A stretch of DNA of 64,000 nucleotides from Flavobacterium sp. LC2016-01 (GCF_009711135.1 NZ_WMIC01000003.1:434001-498000), one strand, 5' to 3'; shown: positions 7,488 to 16,317, counted from the first letter of the stretch. Made by a program: numbers and translations. The notes: generated by a model from the letters alone, not told the origin.

Positions 7488-8564
7488 TTAATGCTCCCCG
7501 TACCCAACATCATCCATTTTCCCGCTAAAAACGCGATACTGAATAACAAAATAAACAATCACCAAAAACAAAGCAACAAAAAACCAACTCAAACCTGCGT
7601 TTAAACCGTATTCTCCGGCTGCAGTATTATAAATCGTTAATGAAGGGTTTACATTATTCGTAGAAGGCAAAACATTCGGAAAAATTGAAACGGCTGTTGA
7701 AGCAAATCCTCCAACTAAAAATAAAGTCGAAAATACAAATCCTTGACCGTCTTTTTTAAAGGAACGGACTTTGAATAATCCTGCAATTCCAACGAAAGTC
7801 ATTAACGGAAAAAACCAAAGGATTGGATTTTCAATAAAATTATGGAACGGTTGAGGTTCTATGAAATGCCAGATTCCCAAGGAAATAAAAACCAAAAGAA
7901 GCAAAACAAAGTTCAATTTGAAAACCACATTTTTAAGTTTTGGATTCAAAGATGAATTGGTTTTATAAATAATCCAGTTGGCGCCGTGAATGGTTAAAGC
8001 AACCGTGCTGACAATTCCGAGAAAAAGCGTAAACCAATCTATAATTCCCAATTCATTTGCCTGTGGACTAAAAGTTGGATTCCATAAAGGCAGGAAGAAA
8101 AAATGCGGTTCCTGAGTCGAAACACCATTTTGCACCATTCCGAGATTTACGCCTCGAACAATATTTCCTAAAGCAATTCCGAAGAAAAGTGCTAAAAGCA
8201 AACTCGCAATTCCGAACGCTTTATCCCAAATTGCTTCCCACATGTGATTATGCACTTGTCCGCGCATTTCCAATCCAATCGCACGGAAAATCAACAACCA
8301 TAAAATCATAATCAAAGGCAAATAAAATCCGCTGAAAGAAGATGCATATAAAGTTGGAAAAGCAAAAAACAAAACACCTCCTGCAGCAATCAACCAAACT
8401 TCATTGGCATCCCAAAACGGGCCAATTGAATTCGTAATTACTTTTTTATCTCTTTCAGTATCGGCAAAAAATAAATGAATAATTCCTGCGCCAAAATCAT
8501 AGCCGTCTAAAACCAGATAAACAGCCAAAATTCCCATTAAAACTACGTACCAAAAAAATTCCAT
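7488..8564 (-). CDS. cydB: Cytochrome bd ubiquinol oxidase subunit II
   Basis: A 358-residue polytopic membrane protein with the hallmark N-terminus VLDGYDFGAGI, the IGPFWDANEVWL motif and about eight to nine hydrophobic segments. It is the second subunit of the high-affinity quinol oxidase that reduces oxygen to water at low oxygen tension. The ATG lies two bases after the cydA stop, so the subunits are translationally linked. No cydX-like small frame was recognised downstream. Confidence 0.95.
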   Translation of the reverse strand: MEFFWYVVLMGILAVYLVLDGYDFGAGIIHLFFADTERDKKVITNSIGPFWDANEVWLIAAGGVLFFAFPTLYASSFSGFYLPLIMILWLLIFRAIGLEMRGQVHNHMWEAIWDKAFGIASLLLALFFGIALGNIVRGVNLGMVQNGVSTQEPHFFFLPLWNPTFSPQANELGIIDWFTLFLGIVSTVALTIHGANWIIYKTNSSLNPKLKNVVFKLNFVLLLLVFISLGIWHFIEPQPFHNFIENPILWFFPLMTFVGIAGLFKVRSFKKDGQGFVFSTLFLVGGFASTAVSIFPNVLPSTNNVNPSLTIYNTAAGEYGLNAGLSWFFVALFLVIVYFVIQYRVFSGKMDDVGYGEH

Positions 8565-8566
8565 AC

Positions 8567-9913
8567 TTATATTTTTTCTGTTGAAAGTTCCACATGATGA
8601 GGTCCTTTATTGATAATTTTTCCAATCAAAAGCAAAAACAGCATTCCGAGTAAAAGATACAATCCGATGAAACCTAATAAAGTAAATAAGGTATTTCCGG
8701 ATGAAACCGTTGGCGATGCGCCCGCCGCAGTCCGCATTAAATTGTAAACCAGCCACGGCTGTCTTCCTAATTCCGCCGTGTACCAGCCAGTTGTATTGGC
8801 GATGTACGGAAATGGCATCATAAACATGAGCGACCATAAAATCCATTTGGTTTCGAATAATTTTCCTCTGATTAACTGAAAAAGTGAGAGAACCATCAAA
8901 CCAATAAACACAGTTCCGAGTCCCACCATAATATGATAGGCGTAATACAATCCCGAAATATTTGTAGGATGAATATCTTCTTCAAACTGATCTAAACCTT
9001 TAATTTCCTGATTCCAGTTTCCATACGTCAGGAAACTTAAAATATTAGGAACAGCAATTTTATTGTCGAGTTTTTTATCTTTTACATCGGGCTGACCGAT
9101 TAAGACAATTTCAGAACCTTTTTTCTCGGTATGGAAAATCCCTTCCATTCCGGCAAAAGTCACAGGCTGATATTTCACAACATTTTTAGCCAGTAAATCT
9201 CCCGTTGGAACGGCAACAATGATACTCGAAATCAATCCGAAGATAACTCCGGTTTTAAGGAACAATTTTCCGAAAGAAACATTCTTATGACTTAAAATAT
9301 AGAAAGCGCCAATTCCAGCAACAACAAAAGAACTTGTTACCAAAGAAGCGGCTTGATTGTGCAAATAGGAAGGCCAAAGCCACGGATTTAAAAATAAAGC
9401 CTGAAAATTATTGAGGACAAATTTTCCGTTTTCCAAAATCTCATAACCCACCGGATTCTGCATCCAAGAATGTGTCGCTATGATTAAGAATCCGCTTGCC
9501 CAGGAACCAATACAAATTAAAAGTCCGGTTACAAAATGCCATTTATGGCCGAGCAGTTTTTCTCCAAATAAAAATATTCCCAGAAAAGATGATTCAAGAA
9601 AGAAAGAAAACATTCCTTCCATCGCCAAAGTCTGACCAATAATTCCGCCAGTTAATTCGGAGAATTTAGCCCAGTTTGTCCCGAATTGAAATTCCATGGG
9701 AATTCCGGTTACAACGCCCATCGCAAAATTCAGCGCAAAGATTTTCATCCAGAAATGCGTGGCGTGGTTATATTGCTCGTCTTTAGTCTTAAGGTATTTC
9801 CATTTGAAGTACACAATGATCAAAGAAAGACCCATTGTAAGTTGCGGAAAAAGATAGTGAAAGGTAATTGTGAAGGCGAATTGCATTCGGTCATAAAAAA
9901 GCATTTCTTCCAT
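8567..9913 (-). CDS. cydA: Cytochrome bd ubiquinol oxidase subunit I
   Basis: A 448-residue membrane subunit binding hemes b558, b595 and d. The start MEEMLFYDRMQFAFTITFHY carries the conserved histidine near residue 19; GRQPWLVYNLMRT is the conserved quinol-oxidase signature. I chose ATG at 9913. A TTG at 9946 would extend the frame by 11 codons, but the -7 promoter box (9944-9951) overlaps that codon and subunit I proteins start like the shorter form. The Q-loop is of the short type. Forms an operon with cydB. Confidence 0.93.
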   Translation of the reverse strand: MEEMLFYDRMQFAFTITFHYLFPQLTMGLSLIIVYFKWKYLKTKDEQYNHATHFWMKIFALNFAMGVVTGIPMEFQFGTNWAKFSELTGGIIGQTLAMEGMFSFFLESSFLGIFLFGEKLLGHKWHFVTGLLICIGSWASGFLIIATHSWMQNPVGYEILENGKFVLNNFQALFLNPWLWPSYLHNQAASLVTSSFVVAGIGAFYILSHKNVSFGKLFLKTGVIFGLISSIIVAVPTGDLLAKNVVKYQPVTFAGMEGIFHTEKKGSEIVLIGQPDVKDKKLDNKIAVPNILSFLTYGNWNQEIKGLDQFEEDIHPTNISGLYYAYHIMVGLGTVFIGLMVLSLFQLIRGKLFETKWILWSLMFMMPFPYIANTTGWYTAELGRQPWLVYNLMRTAAGASPTVSSGNTLFTLLGFIGLYLLLGMLFLLLIGKIINKGPHHVELSTEKI

Positions 9914-9943
9914 TGTAGTGGTATTTGGTTTTATGAAGTCCCA

Positions 9944-9951
9944 CAAATTTA
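9944..9951 (-). promoter_or_regulatory. -7 box (TAAATTTG) of cydAB
   Basis: The minus strand reads TAAATTTG, a full TAnnTTTG match, 31 bp before the ATG at 9913. It overlaps the upstream TTG and so decides the cydA start. Confidence 0.6.
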
Positions 9952-10066
9952 ACCATTACAACCCGAAATGTTGCCTTTAAAAAAAAGTTTCTCGCTTGAT
10001 ATTTGTGAAACTTTTCAACAATTTAAAAAGTAGAAAGTACACTTAATGATTCCGCTATTATTATCT

Positions 10067-10660
10067 CTACTCTTTCTTCAAAATCCCTTTTTCAACGCTC
10101 TCGTTTATCAAACCTTCAGCATAATTCCATAAAGATGTTGAACCATTTTTTATGACGCTTTTTTTCTCATAAACCTTATCGTATCTTACATCAAACTCTT
10201 TCCAGGTTCCGCCGTTATTAGAAGTATTCTGCAATAAAGGTTCTAATCTGTCCATTGATCTTGCAAATTTAGCTTCGTTGGTTTCTCCGGCTTCGAATTC
10301 TTCCCAAATGGCGATAAAATCTTCAGCTTGTTTCTTTGGAAGCAAACCAAAAATTCTATTCGCCGCTAATCGTTCTTCATCCGTATTATCATGATTTTTT
10401 ACAGTATCATAAATAAAAACATCTCCCGCATCGATTTCTACAATGTCGTGGATAAGCACCATTTTTACGACTTTCAAAACATCAATTGGCTCATTTGAAT
10501 GTTCTGCTAAAACAATTGCCATTAAAGCCAAATGCCAGCTGTGTTCAGCATCATTTTCACATCGGTCACTGTTAAACAATTTTGTCTTTCGCTGAATGTA
10601 TTTTACTTTATCAATTTCTTTTATAAAAGCAATTTGATCTAATAAATCTTTTGTATTCAT
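10067..10660 (-). CDS. HD-domain phosphohydrolase (YfbR/HDDC2-like 5'-nucleotidase family)
   Basis: A 197-residue soluble protein with metal-binding motifs in order: AEHSWHLALMA (first His), VLIHDIVEIDAGD (HD dyad plus second-shell acidics), and a downstream aspartate in FARSMDRLEPLL. Members of this family hydrolyse deoxynucleoside 5'-monophosphates. An in-frame ATG exists 33 bp upstream (10693), but the -7 box at 10704-10711 would leave almost no leader there, and family members begin at MNTKDLLDQIAF. It is divergent from the MBL-rhodanese gene. Confidence 0.8.
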   Translation of the reverse strand: MNTKDLLDQIAFIKEIDKVKYIQRKTKLFNSDRCENDAEHSWHLALMAIVLAEHSNEPIDVLKVVKMVLIHDIVEIDAGDVFIYDTVKNHDNTDEERLAANRIFGLLPKKQAEDFIAIWEEFEAGETNEAKFARSMDRLEPLLQNTSNNGGTWKEFDVRYDKVYEKKSVIKNGSTSLWNYAEGLINESVEKGILKKE

Positions 10661-10703
10661 ATAACTGATTATTTTTTTTCTGAAAAATGACATTCGTCAT
10701 ATG

Positions 10704-10711
10704 CAAAATTA
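10704..10711 (-). promoter_or_regulatory. -7 box (TAATTTTG) of the HD gene
   Basis: Full TAnnTTTG match on the minus strand; supports initiation at 10660 rather than 10693. Confidence 0.5.
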
Positions 10712-10835
10712 AAGCTTAAAGCGTAATTGCTCAACTTTAATTACTTAAATAACTCATAGGATGAAAATTCACTTCTTTTTACAACCAAAACAAATTTCTG
10801 TAACATTAGTCACCTATTTTACGGAAAAACAAACT

Positions 10836-10843
10836 TACCTTTG
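10836..10843 (+). promoter_or_regulatory. -7 box (TACCTTTG) of the sulfur operon
   Basis: Full TAnnTTTG match 27 bp before the ATG at 10870, with a TTTACGG stretch about 17-20 bp further upstream as a weak -33 candidate. Confidence 0.6.
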
Positions 10844-10869
10844 CGTACCAAATTTTAGATTTCCAAATC

Positions 10870-12288
10870 ATGAAAATTGAACAAATCTACACCGGATGCC
10901 TTGCGCAGGGTGCATACTATATCACTTCAGACGGCGAAGCGGCAATTATTGATCCGCTTAGAGAAATTCAGCCCTATTTAGATCGTTTAGAACGCGACAA
11001 CGTTACCTTAAAATACATTTTTGAAACGCATTTCCACGCCGATTTCGTTTCCGGCCATGTTGATTTAAGCAAAGAAACCGGAGCACCAATTGTTTACGGA
11101 CCAAATGCTGCCTGTGAATTTGAATGCATTTCTGCGAAAGACAATCAGGAATTTAAAATCGGAAAAATTACGATTAAAGTATTGCATACTCCGGGACACA
11201 CGATGGAAAGTACTACTTTTTTATTGATTGATGAAAACGGAAAAGATCATGCAATTTTTTCTGGCGATACCTTATTTATTGGTGATGTTGGACGTCCAGA
11301 TTTGGCACAAAAAGCAGCCGGAATGACACAGGATCAATTGGCCGGAATTTTATTTCACTCTTTAAGAAATAAAATTATGACTTTGGCCGATGAGGTTATT
11401 GTTTATCCAGCGCACGGTGCGGGAAGCGCCTGCGGGAAAAACATGAGCAAAGAAACCGTTTCGACAATCGGAAATCAAAAAGCAACCAACTATGCTTTGC
11501 GCGCTAATATGACCGAGGAAGAATTTATAACAGAAGTAACTGACGGTTTATTACCTCCTCCTGCCTATTTCAGCATGAACGTTGCGATGAACAAGCAAGG
11601 CTACGAAAGTTTTGAAACCGTTTTGCATAACGGAATGAAAGCGATTAAAGCCGAAGAGTTTGAGGCTGTTGCCGAAGAAACCGGAGCTTTGATCCTAGAC
11701 ACAAGAAGTGCTGCTGATTTCAGCAAAGGATTTATTCCACAGTCGATTAATATTGGAATCAATGGTGATTTTGCGCCATGGGTTGGAACTTTGATTGCTG
11801 ATGTAAAACAGCCAATTATATTAGTTACTTCTGCAGGTATGGAAGAAGAAACTGTTACGCGTTTAAGCCGTGTAGGTTTTGACGCCATTATTGGACATCT
11901 TGAAGGCGGTTTTGAAACTTGGCAAAAAGCAGGTTTTGAAATTGATACCGTAAATAGAATTACTGCTGCGCAATTTGCTAAAAAAGTCAAAATTGATACC
12001 GATAAAATTATCGATATCCGCAAAGAAACTGAATACGAAGCAGAACATATTGAAGAGGCTTACAGTAAACCTCTGGCTTATATTAATGATTGGGTAAAAG
12101 ACATTGACCCAAATGAGCATTTTTATTTACACTGTGCCGGCGGTTACCGCAGTATGATTGCGGCTTCGATTTTGCAGGCTCGCGGTTTTAGAAATTTTTC
12201 TGAAATTGAAGGCGGTTTTGGAGCGATTTCAAAAACAGAAATTCCAAAATCAGATTTTGTTTGTCAGAGTAAGGTTTTGAAAGCATAA
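10870..12288 (+). CDS. MBL-fold hydrolase with two C-terminal rhodanese domains (persulfide dioxygenase-like)
   Basis: A 472-residue protein. Residues 1-240 form an ETHE1-type metallo-beta-lactamase fold with ETHFHADFVSGH (residues 52-63), LHTPGHTMES and FSGDTLFIGDVGRPDL. Two rhodanese domains follow (about 255-355 and 370-468). The first lacks the catalytic cysteine (its loop reads VTSAGMEEE); the second keeps it (LHCAGGYRS). Such fusions oxidise glutathione- or thiol-persulfides to sulfite and transfer sulfane sulfur. It leads an apparent operon with two YeeE/YedE genes and matches the reactive-sulfur theme of the Crp/Fnr-TauE locus. Confidence 0.88.
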   Translation: MKIEQIYTGCLAQGAYYITSDGEAAIIDPLREIQPYLDRLERDNVTLKYIFETHFHADFVSGHVDLSKETGAPIVYGPNAACEFECISAKDNQEFKIGKITIKVLHTPGHTMESTTFLLIDENGKDHAIFSGDTLFIGDVGRPDLAQKAAGMTQDQLAGILFHSLRNKIMTLADEVIVYPAHGAGSACGKNMSKETVSTIGNQKATNYALRANMTEEEFITEVTDGLLPPPAYFSMNVAMNKQGYESFETVLHNGMKAIKAEEFEAVAEETGALILDTRSAADFSKGFIPQSINIGINGDFAPWVGTLIADVKQPIILVTSAGMEEETVTRLSRVGFDAIIGHLEGGFETWQKAGFEIDTVNRITAAQFAKKVKIDTDKIIDIRKETEYEAEHIEEAYSKPLAYINDWVKDIDPNEHFYLHCAGGYRSMIAASILQARGFRNFSEIEGGFGAISKTEIPKSDFVCQSKVLKA

Positions 12289-12427
12289 ACATTGAACATA
12301 AATTTTTACCGTTAAGATATTAAGTTAATTAAGTTGGAATGCTTAATTTTTCTTCTTTGAAAGTTTCATTAAGTTAGATTTGCTTAATATCTTAATGGTT
12401 AAAAACAAAAAGCACTTAATTTTAGTT

Positions 12428-12997
12428 ATGAGTATATTAGAAATTATAAAAGAACCTTGGCCTTGGTATGTTGCAGGTCCGCTGATTGGATTAACTGTTC
12501 CTATTTTATTAATAATCGGAAATAAATCTTTCGGGATTAGTTCTTCGCTTCGACATATTTGTGCGGCTTGTATTCCGGCGAATATTTCGTTTTTTAAATA
12601 CGATTGGAAAAAAGAAAGCTGGAATTTATTTTTTGTTTTCGGAATTTTTCTTGGAGGCGCTATCGCAGCTTATTTTCTGTCAAATCCAAATGCGGTTGAA
12701 ATTACACCACAGCTTTCAGAACAATTAGCATCGTACGGAATTACAGATCATTCCGGATTATTGCCAAAAGAACTTTTTTCCTGGGAAAGTTTATTCACGC
12801 TTCGCGGATTTATCATGATTGTCATTGGCGGATTTTTAGTTGGTTTCGGGACGCGTTACGCGGGCGGATGCACCAGCGGTCATGCTATTATGGGATTATC
12901 AAATTTGCAATGGCCTTCATTAGTTGCCACAATCTGTTTTATGATTGGTGGTTTTGTAATGTCGCTTTTGATTTTGCCTTATATTCTTTCACTTTAA
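12428..12997 (+). CDS. YeeE/YedE family membrane protein, first half (thiosulfate/sulfur transporter)
   Basis: A 189-residue integral membrane protein with about four to five hydrophobic segments and the family motif YAGGCTSGHAIMGLSN, whose cysteine is thought to take part in sulfur-compound relay in TsuA/YeeE proteins. I start at MSILEIIKEPWPWYVAGPL (12428); an in-frame ATG at 12380 would add 16 residues encoded by a spacer that looks like repeat DNA. The gene is paired with a second half 10 bp downstream; together they equal one full-length YeeE. Confidence 0.85.
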   Translation: MSILEIIKEPWPWYVAGPLIGLTVPILLIIGNKSFGISSSLRHICAACIPANISFFKYDWKKESWNLFFVFGIFLGGAIAAYFLSNPNAVEITPQLSEQLASYGITDHSGLLPKELFSWESLFTLRGFIMIVIGGFLVGFGTRYAGGCTSGHAIMGLSNLQWPSLVATICFMIGGFVMSLLILPYILSL

Positions 12998-13007
12998 AAT
13001 TTCAAAA

Positions 13008-13481
13008 ATGAGTAATCTAGAAAATACAGATACTGAAGGAATCAACGCAAGCGAGAAAAAAGAAGCCGGATTCGCAAATCTTAAATATTTAATTGTCGGT
13101 ATCTTTTTCGGAATTGTATTTGTAAAAGCAGAAATTATCAGCTGGTTCCGTATTCAGGAAATGTTCCATTTGCAGTCGTTTTTTATGTATGGCGTAATTG
13201 GAAGCGCAGTTGCTGTTGGACTTATATCTGTTCAACTGATAAAAAAATTCAACATTAAAACCCTTCAGGGCGAGAAAATCGAAATTCAGCCAAAGACTTT
13301 CAGCAAAGGACAAATTTATGGCGGATTAATGTTCGGTTTTGGATGGGCGATTACCGGAGCTTGTCCAGGTCCGCTTTTTGCTCAAATTGGAACTGGAGTT
13401 ACTGTAATTATAGTTACTTTATTAAGTGCTATTGCCGGAACTTGGTTTTATGGTTTGATTAAAGATAAATTGCCTCACTAA
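13008..13481 (+). CDS. YeeE/YedE family membrane protein, second half
   Basis: A 157-residue membrane protein. A soluble, charged N-terminus (about 22 residues) precedes about four hydrophobic segments; the conserved cysteine motif is ITGACPGPLFAQIG. Split two-gene YeeE/YedE transporters next to MBL-rhodanese fusions are common in Bacteroidota and are thought to move thiosulfate or another sulfane-sulfur compound across the inner membrane. Ends three bases before the GNAT gene. Confidence 0.85.
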   Translation: MSNLENTDTEGINASEKKEAGFANLKYLIVGIFFGIVFVKAEIISWFRIQEMFHLQSFFMYGVIGSAVAVGLISVQLIKKFNIKTLQGEKIEIQPKTFSKGQIYGGLMFGFGWAITGACPGPLFAQIGTGVTVIIVTLLSAIAGTWFYGLIKDKLPH

Positions 13482-13484
13482 AAA

Positions 13485-14003
13485 ATGAATACAGCAGAAA
13501 AGTTATCGTTACGAAAAGCAAATCTTTCAGAAATACCTGAAATTTGGAATATTCTACAAGATGCAATTGAACAAAGACGACTAGACGGAAGCACACAATG
13601 GCAAGACGGTTATCCAAATGAAGTTTCAATTGAAAATGATATAAAAAATGGATATGCTTATGTATTAACCGAAAACGAATCGATTTTGTGTTACGCTGCT
13701 ATTATTTTTGATAAAGAACCAGCTTACGATGACATCGAAGGCAAATGGCTTACTAATGGCGATTATGTTGTAATACATCGTGTTGCAGTTTCTAAATTGG
13801 CAAAAGGAAAAGGAATTGCCACAAAACTATTTGAAAGCATTGAAGGTTTATGCCTTGAAAATAATGTTTACAGTATTAAGGTAGACACCAATTTTGATAA
13901 TATTCCGATGTTGAAAATTCTTGACAGATTAAAATATACCTATTGCGGCGAAGTCTATTTTAGAGGTTCAGCGCGAAAAGCTTATGAAAAACAGTTGTTT
14001 TAA
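13485..14003 (+). CDS. GNAT family N-acetyltransferase
   Basis: A 172-residue protein with the GNAT fold: N-terminal beta strand, central strand VIHRVAVSK, and the acetyl-CoA loop LAKGKGIATKLFESIE (motif A, Q/RxxGxG/A). Substrate is unknown. It starts four bases after the YeeE/YedE stop, so it is probably the last gene of the sulfur operon; a terminator follows at 14031-14066. Confidence 0.8.
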   Translation: MNTAEKLSLRKANLSEIPEIWNILQDAIEQRRLDGSTQWQDGYPNEVSIENDIKNGYAYVLTENESILCYAAIIFDKEPAYDDIEGKWLTNGDYVVIHRVAVSKLAKGKGIATKLFESIEGLCLENNVYSIKVDTNFDNIPMLKILDRLKYTYCGEVYFRGSARKAYEKQLF

Positions 14004-14030
14004 GTTTTTTATTTTAAAACATTACATAAT

Positions 14031-14066
14031 AAAACCCGACAGCTTTCGAAACCTGTCGGGTTTCTT
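14031..14066 (+). terminator. Terminator after the sulfur/GNAT operon
   Basis: The arms AAACCCGACA (14032-14041) and TGTCGGGTTT (14054-14063) form a 10-bp stem with a 12-base loop, preceded by an A-run and followed by a short T-rich tail. Confidence 0.7.
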
Positions 14067-14079
14067 GTATACTGTGCTC

Positions 14080-14128
14080 GCGTGAGGGATAGAAGGAAGC
14101 TACCGAAGTAGCCCGTATAGCCCGACAG
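14080..14128 (-). repeat. GGGCGT...CCCTAACGC-type element (copy 3, compact, reversed)
   Basis: Read on the minus strand it contains CGGGCTATACGGGCTA and CTTCTATCCCTCACGC, the same end-pieces as copies 6629-6741 and 24941-25060 but without the central A/T-rich part. The other 14129-14390 sequence is A/T-rich and shows nothing. Confidence 0.55.
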
Positions 14129-14391
14129 TATTTAAGAAATGGCCTCATAAACGTAAAGTATATTAGGCCTTTTTTTAAATAGTGGCACGCCCAGATGATC
14201 AAACTTTACATTCTGTTAAAACCAATTATTTGAGAAAATTAAAACTTAAACGTATCTTTATCAAGCATTTAAAATACCAAATAAAGATTATTCGGAAATT
14301 TTAAAAAATAATATTATTTTTACACTAATTATATAGGCTTTGTCAAGTTAATAATTCGCCATTATTTGAATTAACAAAAAATTAACATGAC

Positions 14392-14437
14392 ATTTGTATA
14401 TACAAATATTAAAAGCTATACATTTGTATATACAAAT
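14392..14437 (+). promoter_or_regulatory. Two identical 16-bp palindromic operators overlapping the marR promoter
   Basis: ATTTGTATATACAAAT occurs at 14392-14407 and again at 14422-14437, 30 bp apart (about three helical turns). The TTTG inside the first (14393-14396) is spaced 22 bp from the -7 box TACATTTG (14419-14426), whose end lies in the second. Transcription would start near 14433, 20 nt before the marR ATG. This is the expected design for MarR autorepression. Confidence 0.75.
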
Positions 14438-14452
14438 TATACACTTACGACT

Positions 14453-14914
14453 ATGACAATTGAAGAGGTTATTAAGAGTACAGTTAAGATGGATAATGCG
14501 AAAAAAGTTATTCTGAATATTATGTACACACAGAATGTGATTCAGGATCATTTCAACGAGTTGATAAAACCGTATGATTTATCTGGAGAACAATATAATG
14601 TACTGCGTATATTAAGAGGACAAAAAGGAAATCCTGCTAATATGTGTGTGATACAAGAACGTATGTTAGCCAAAACGAGTAACACAACCCGATTAGTTGA
14701 CAAATTATTACTGAAAGAATTCGTAACAAGAAATGTTTGTCCTGATAATCGACGAAAAATCGAAGTTTCGATTACTCAAAAAGGATTAGATGTATTAAAA
14801 GAATTAGACCCGAAGGTAGATGAGCACGAACGCATATTTGCCGATAATATAAGCCCAGAAGAATTAGAATTATTAAACAAGTTATTAGAAAAATACCGAA
14901 CCCAACAAAATTAA
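14453..14914 (+). CDS. MarR family transcriptional regulator
   Basis: A 154-residue winged-helix repressor with the MarR layout: helix H1-H2 (LNIMYTQNVIQDHFNELI), HTH (CVIQERMLAKTSNTTRLVDKLL), beta wing (VTRNVCPDNRRKIEVSIT) and a C-terminal dimerisation helix. An ATG at 14387 is in frame but would make the operator palindromes coding, so ATG 14453 is preferred. Five bases separate it from a nitroreductase gene and YceI follows, the classic Flavobacterium stress operon. It probably represses its own operon through the two palindromes at 14392-14437. Confidence 0.88.
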   Translation: MTIEEVIKSTVKMDNAKKVILNIMYTQNVIQDHFNELIKPYDLSGEQYNVLRILRGQKGNPANMCVIQERMLAKTSNTTRLVDKLLLKEFVTRNVCPDNRRKIEVSITQKGLDVLKELDPKVDEHERIFADNISPEELELLNKLLEKYRTQQN

Positions 14915-14919
14915 TATTT

Positions 14920-15552
14920 ATGAGCACATTATTAGACAATTTAAATTGGAGATATGCTACCAAAAAATTTGATGCAACTAAAAAAATTGCTGCAGCAGAT
15001 TTAAATACATTAAAAGAAGCTGTTAGACTAGCTGCTTCTTCATACGGATTACAGCCTTATAAAGTTGTTATCGTAGAAAATCCTGAAATTAGAGAAAAAT
15101 TAAAAGCTGCAGCTTACGGGCAAACGCAAATTACTGATGCTTCTCAGCTTTTCATTTTTGCAAATGACTTAAATGCAGGACCAGAATCTGTAGATGCGTA
15201 CATCAAAAATATCAGTGAAACAAGAGGAGTTCCTGCTGATGCTTTAGCTGGATTCAGCGATATGATGAAAGGTACTCTTGCTAACTTATCTCAAGATGCT
15301 AAAAATATCTGGACAGCAAAACAAACTTACATTGCTTTAGGAACTTTACTTGCTGCAGCTGCTGAATTAAAAATTGATGCAACTCCAATGGAAGGTTTTA
15401 ATCCTGCTGCATTCAACGAAATCTTAGGTTTTGACAAATTAGGTTTAAACGCTTCAGTTATTGCAACTGTTGGTTACAGACATGATGAGGACGACGCTCA
15501 GCATTACAAAAAAGTTAGAAAATCTCACGAAGAATTATTTATCACTCTATAA
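14920..15552 (+). CDS. NAD(P)H-dependent oxidoreductase, nitroreductase family (NfsB-like)
   Basis: A 210-residue FMN-dependent nitroreductase-fold protein. It has the N-terminal FMN-phosphate motif WRYATKKFD (RRSxRxF equivalent), the dimer-core segment LAASSYGLQPYKVVIV and the C-terminal signature ATPMEGFNPAAF. It would reduce nitroaromatics or quinones with NAD(P)H in the cytoplasm. Immediately downstream of marR and upstream of yceI; probably derepressed by aromatic ligands of MarR (inference). Confidence 0.88.
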   Translation: MSTLLDNLNWRYATKKFDATKKIAAADLNTLKEAVRLAASSYGLQPYKVVIVENPEIREKLKAAAYGQTQITDASQLFIFANDLNAGPESVDAYIKNISETRGVPADALAGFSDMMKGTLANLSQDAKNIWTAKQTYIALGTLLAAAAELKIDATPMEGFNPAAFNEILGFDKLGLNASVIATVGYRHDEDDAQHYKKVRKSHEELFITL

Positions 15553-15583
15553 TTATTATTAATCCAAATTCAATTTTAACAAC

Positions 15584-16150
15584 ATGAAAAATTTAAAAAC
15601 AATTGCAATAGCATTATTCGTAGCAGCGGCTAGTATTTCAGTAAATGCTCAAACTAAAAAAATCGACGCAAAAGCATCTACTATCAAATGGGTAGGTAAA
15701 AAAGTAACTGGAGAGCACTCTGGAACAGTAAACTTCAAAGAAGGTGCTGTAGTTTTCAAAGGAAAAAAATTAGTTGGTGGTTCATTCACTGTTGATATGA
15801 CTTCATTAACTTCTACAGATTTAACTGGAGAATACCAAGGAAAATTAAACGGTCACTTAAAAGCTGACGATTTCTTTGGAACTGACAAATTCCCAACTGC
15901 AAAATTAGTTTTCAAAACTATCGGTGCTAAAGCAACTGACGTTTATACTGTAACTGCTGATTTAACTATCAAAGGAATTACTAAACCAGTAACTTTTGAT
16001 ATCACTGTAGCTGGAAACACTGCAACTACAGCTTTCAAAGTTGACAGAACTAAATATGACATTAAATATGGTTCAGGAAGTTTCTTCGAAGGTTTAGGAG
16101 ACAAAACTATCAACGACGAATTTGAATTGGCTGTAGCTTTAAAATTCTAA
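15584..16150 (+). CDS. YceI family protein, secreted isoprenoid-binding lipocalin-like
   Basis: A 188-residue exported protein with a 22-residue signal peptide ending VNAQ. The rest is the YceI barrel, with STIKWVGKKVTGEHSGTVNF, HLKADDFFGTDKFPTAKLVF and the closing DEFELAVALKF. YceI proteins bind polyisoprenoids such as quinones in the periplasm. Third gene of the marR operon (31-bp spacer) and followed by a strong terminator. Codon use is noticeably more biased than in neighbours (many AAA, GCT and ACT), which suggests high expression. Confidence 0.9.
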   Translation: MKNLKTIAIALFVAAASISVNAQTKKIDAKASTIKWVGKKVTGEHSGTVNFKEGAVVFKGKKLVGGSFTVDMTSLTSTDLTGEYQGKLNGHLKADDFFGTDKFPTAKLVFKTIGAKATDVYTVTADLTIKGITKPVTFDITVAGNTATTAFKVDRTKYDIKYGSGSFFEGLGDKTINDEFELAVALKF

Positions 16151-16175
16151 TATTTTAAAATTTACAAGTTCTTAT

Positions 16176-16218
16176 AAAAACAAACCCCAACAGTTTATAC
16201 TGTTGGGGTTTGTTTTTT
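16176..16218 (+). terminator. Strong Rho-independent terminator after yceI
   Basis: An 18-bp stem (AAAAACAAACCCCAACAG and its inverse) with a six-base loop, followed by a T-run, 25 bp past the yceI stop. Confidence 0.9.
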
Positions 16219-16309
16219 ATGCATTATTACTTTTCGAAAACATAACGTTCTTAATACTAAAATAACGCTTTCATAATAACTATAACCGAATTGATTAACA
16301 TTCGGGCTC

Positions 16310-16317
16310 TAATTTTG
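16310..16317 (+). promoter_or_regulatory. -7 box (TAATTTTG) with TTG at 16291
   Basis: Full TAnnTTTG match with TTG 16 bp upstream, 41 bp before the ATG at 16359. Confidence 0.55.

Noticed and set aside
12380..12427. N-terminal extension of the first YeeE/YedE gene
   Set aside because: The spacer is low-complexity TTAA-rich repeat sequence and the family begins at the later ATG.
14387..14452. Longer MarR protein starting at ATG 14387
   Set aside because: The added 22 codons coincide with two perfect operator palindromes and the promoter box, and encode a repetitive peptide absent from MarR proteins.
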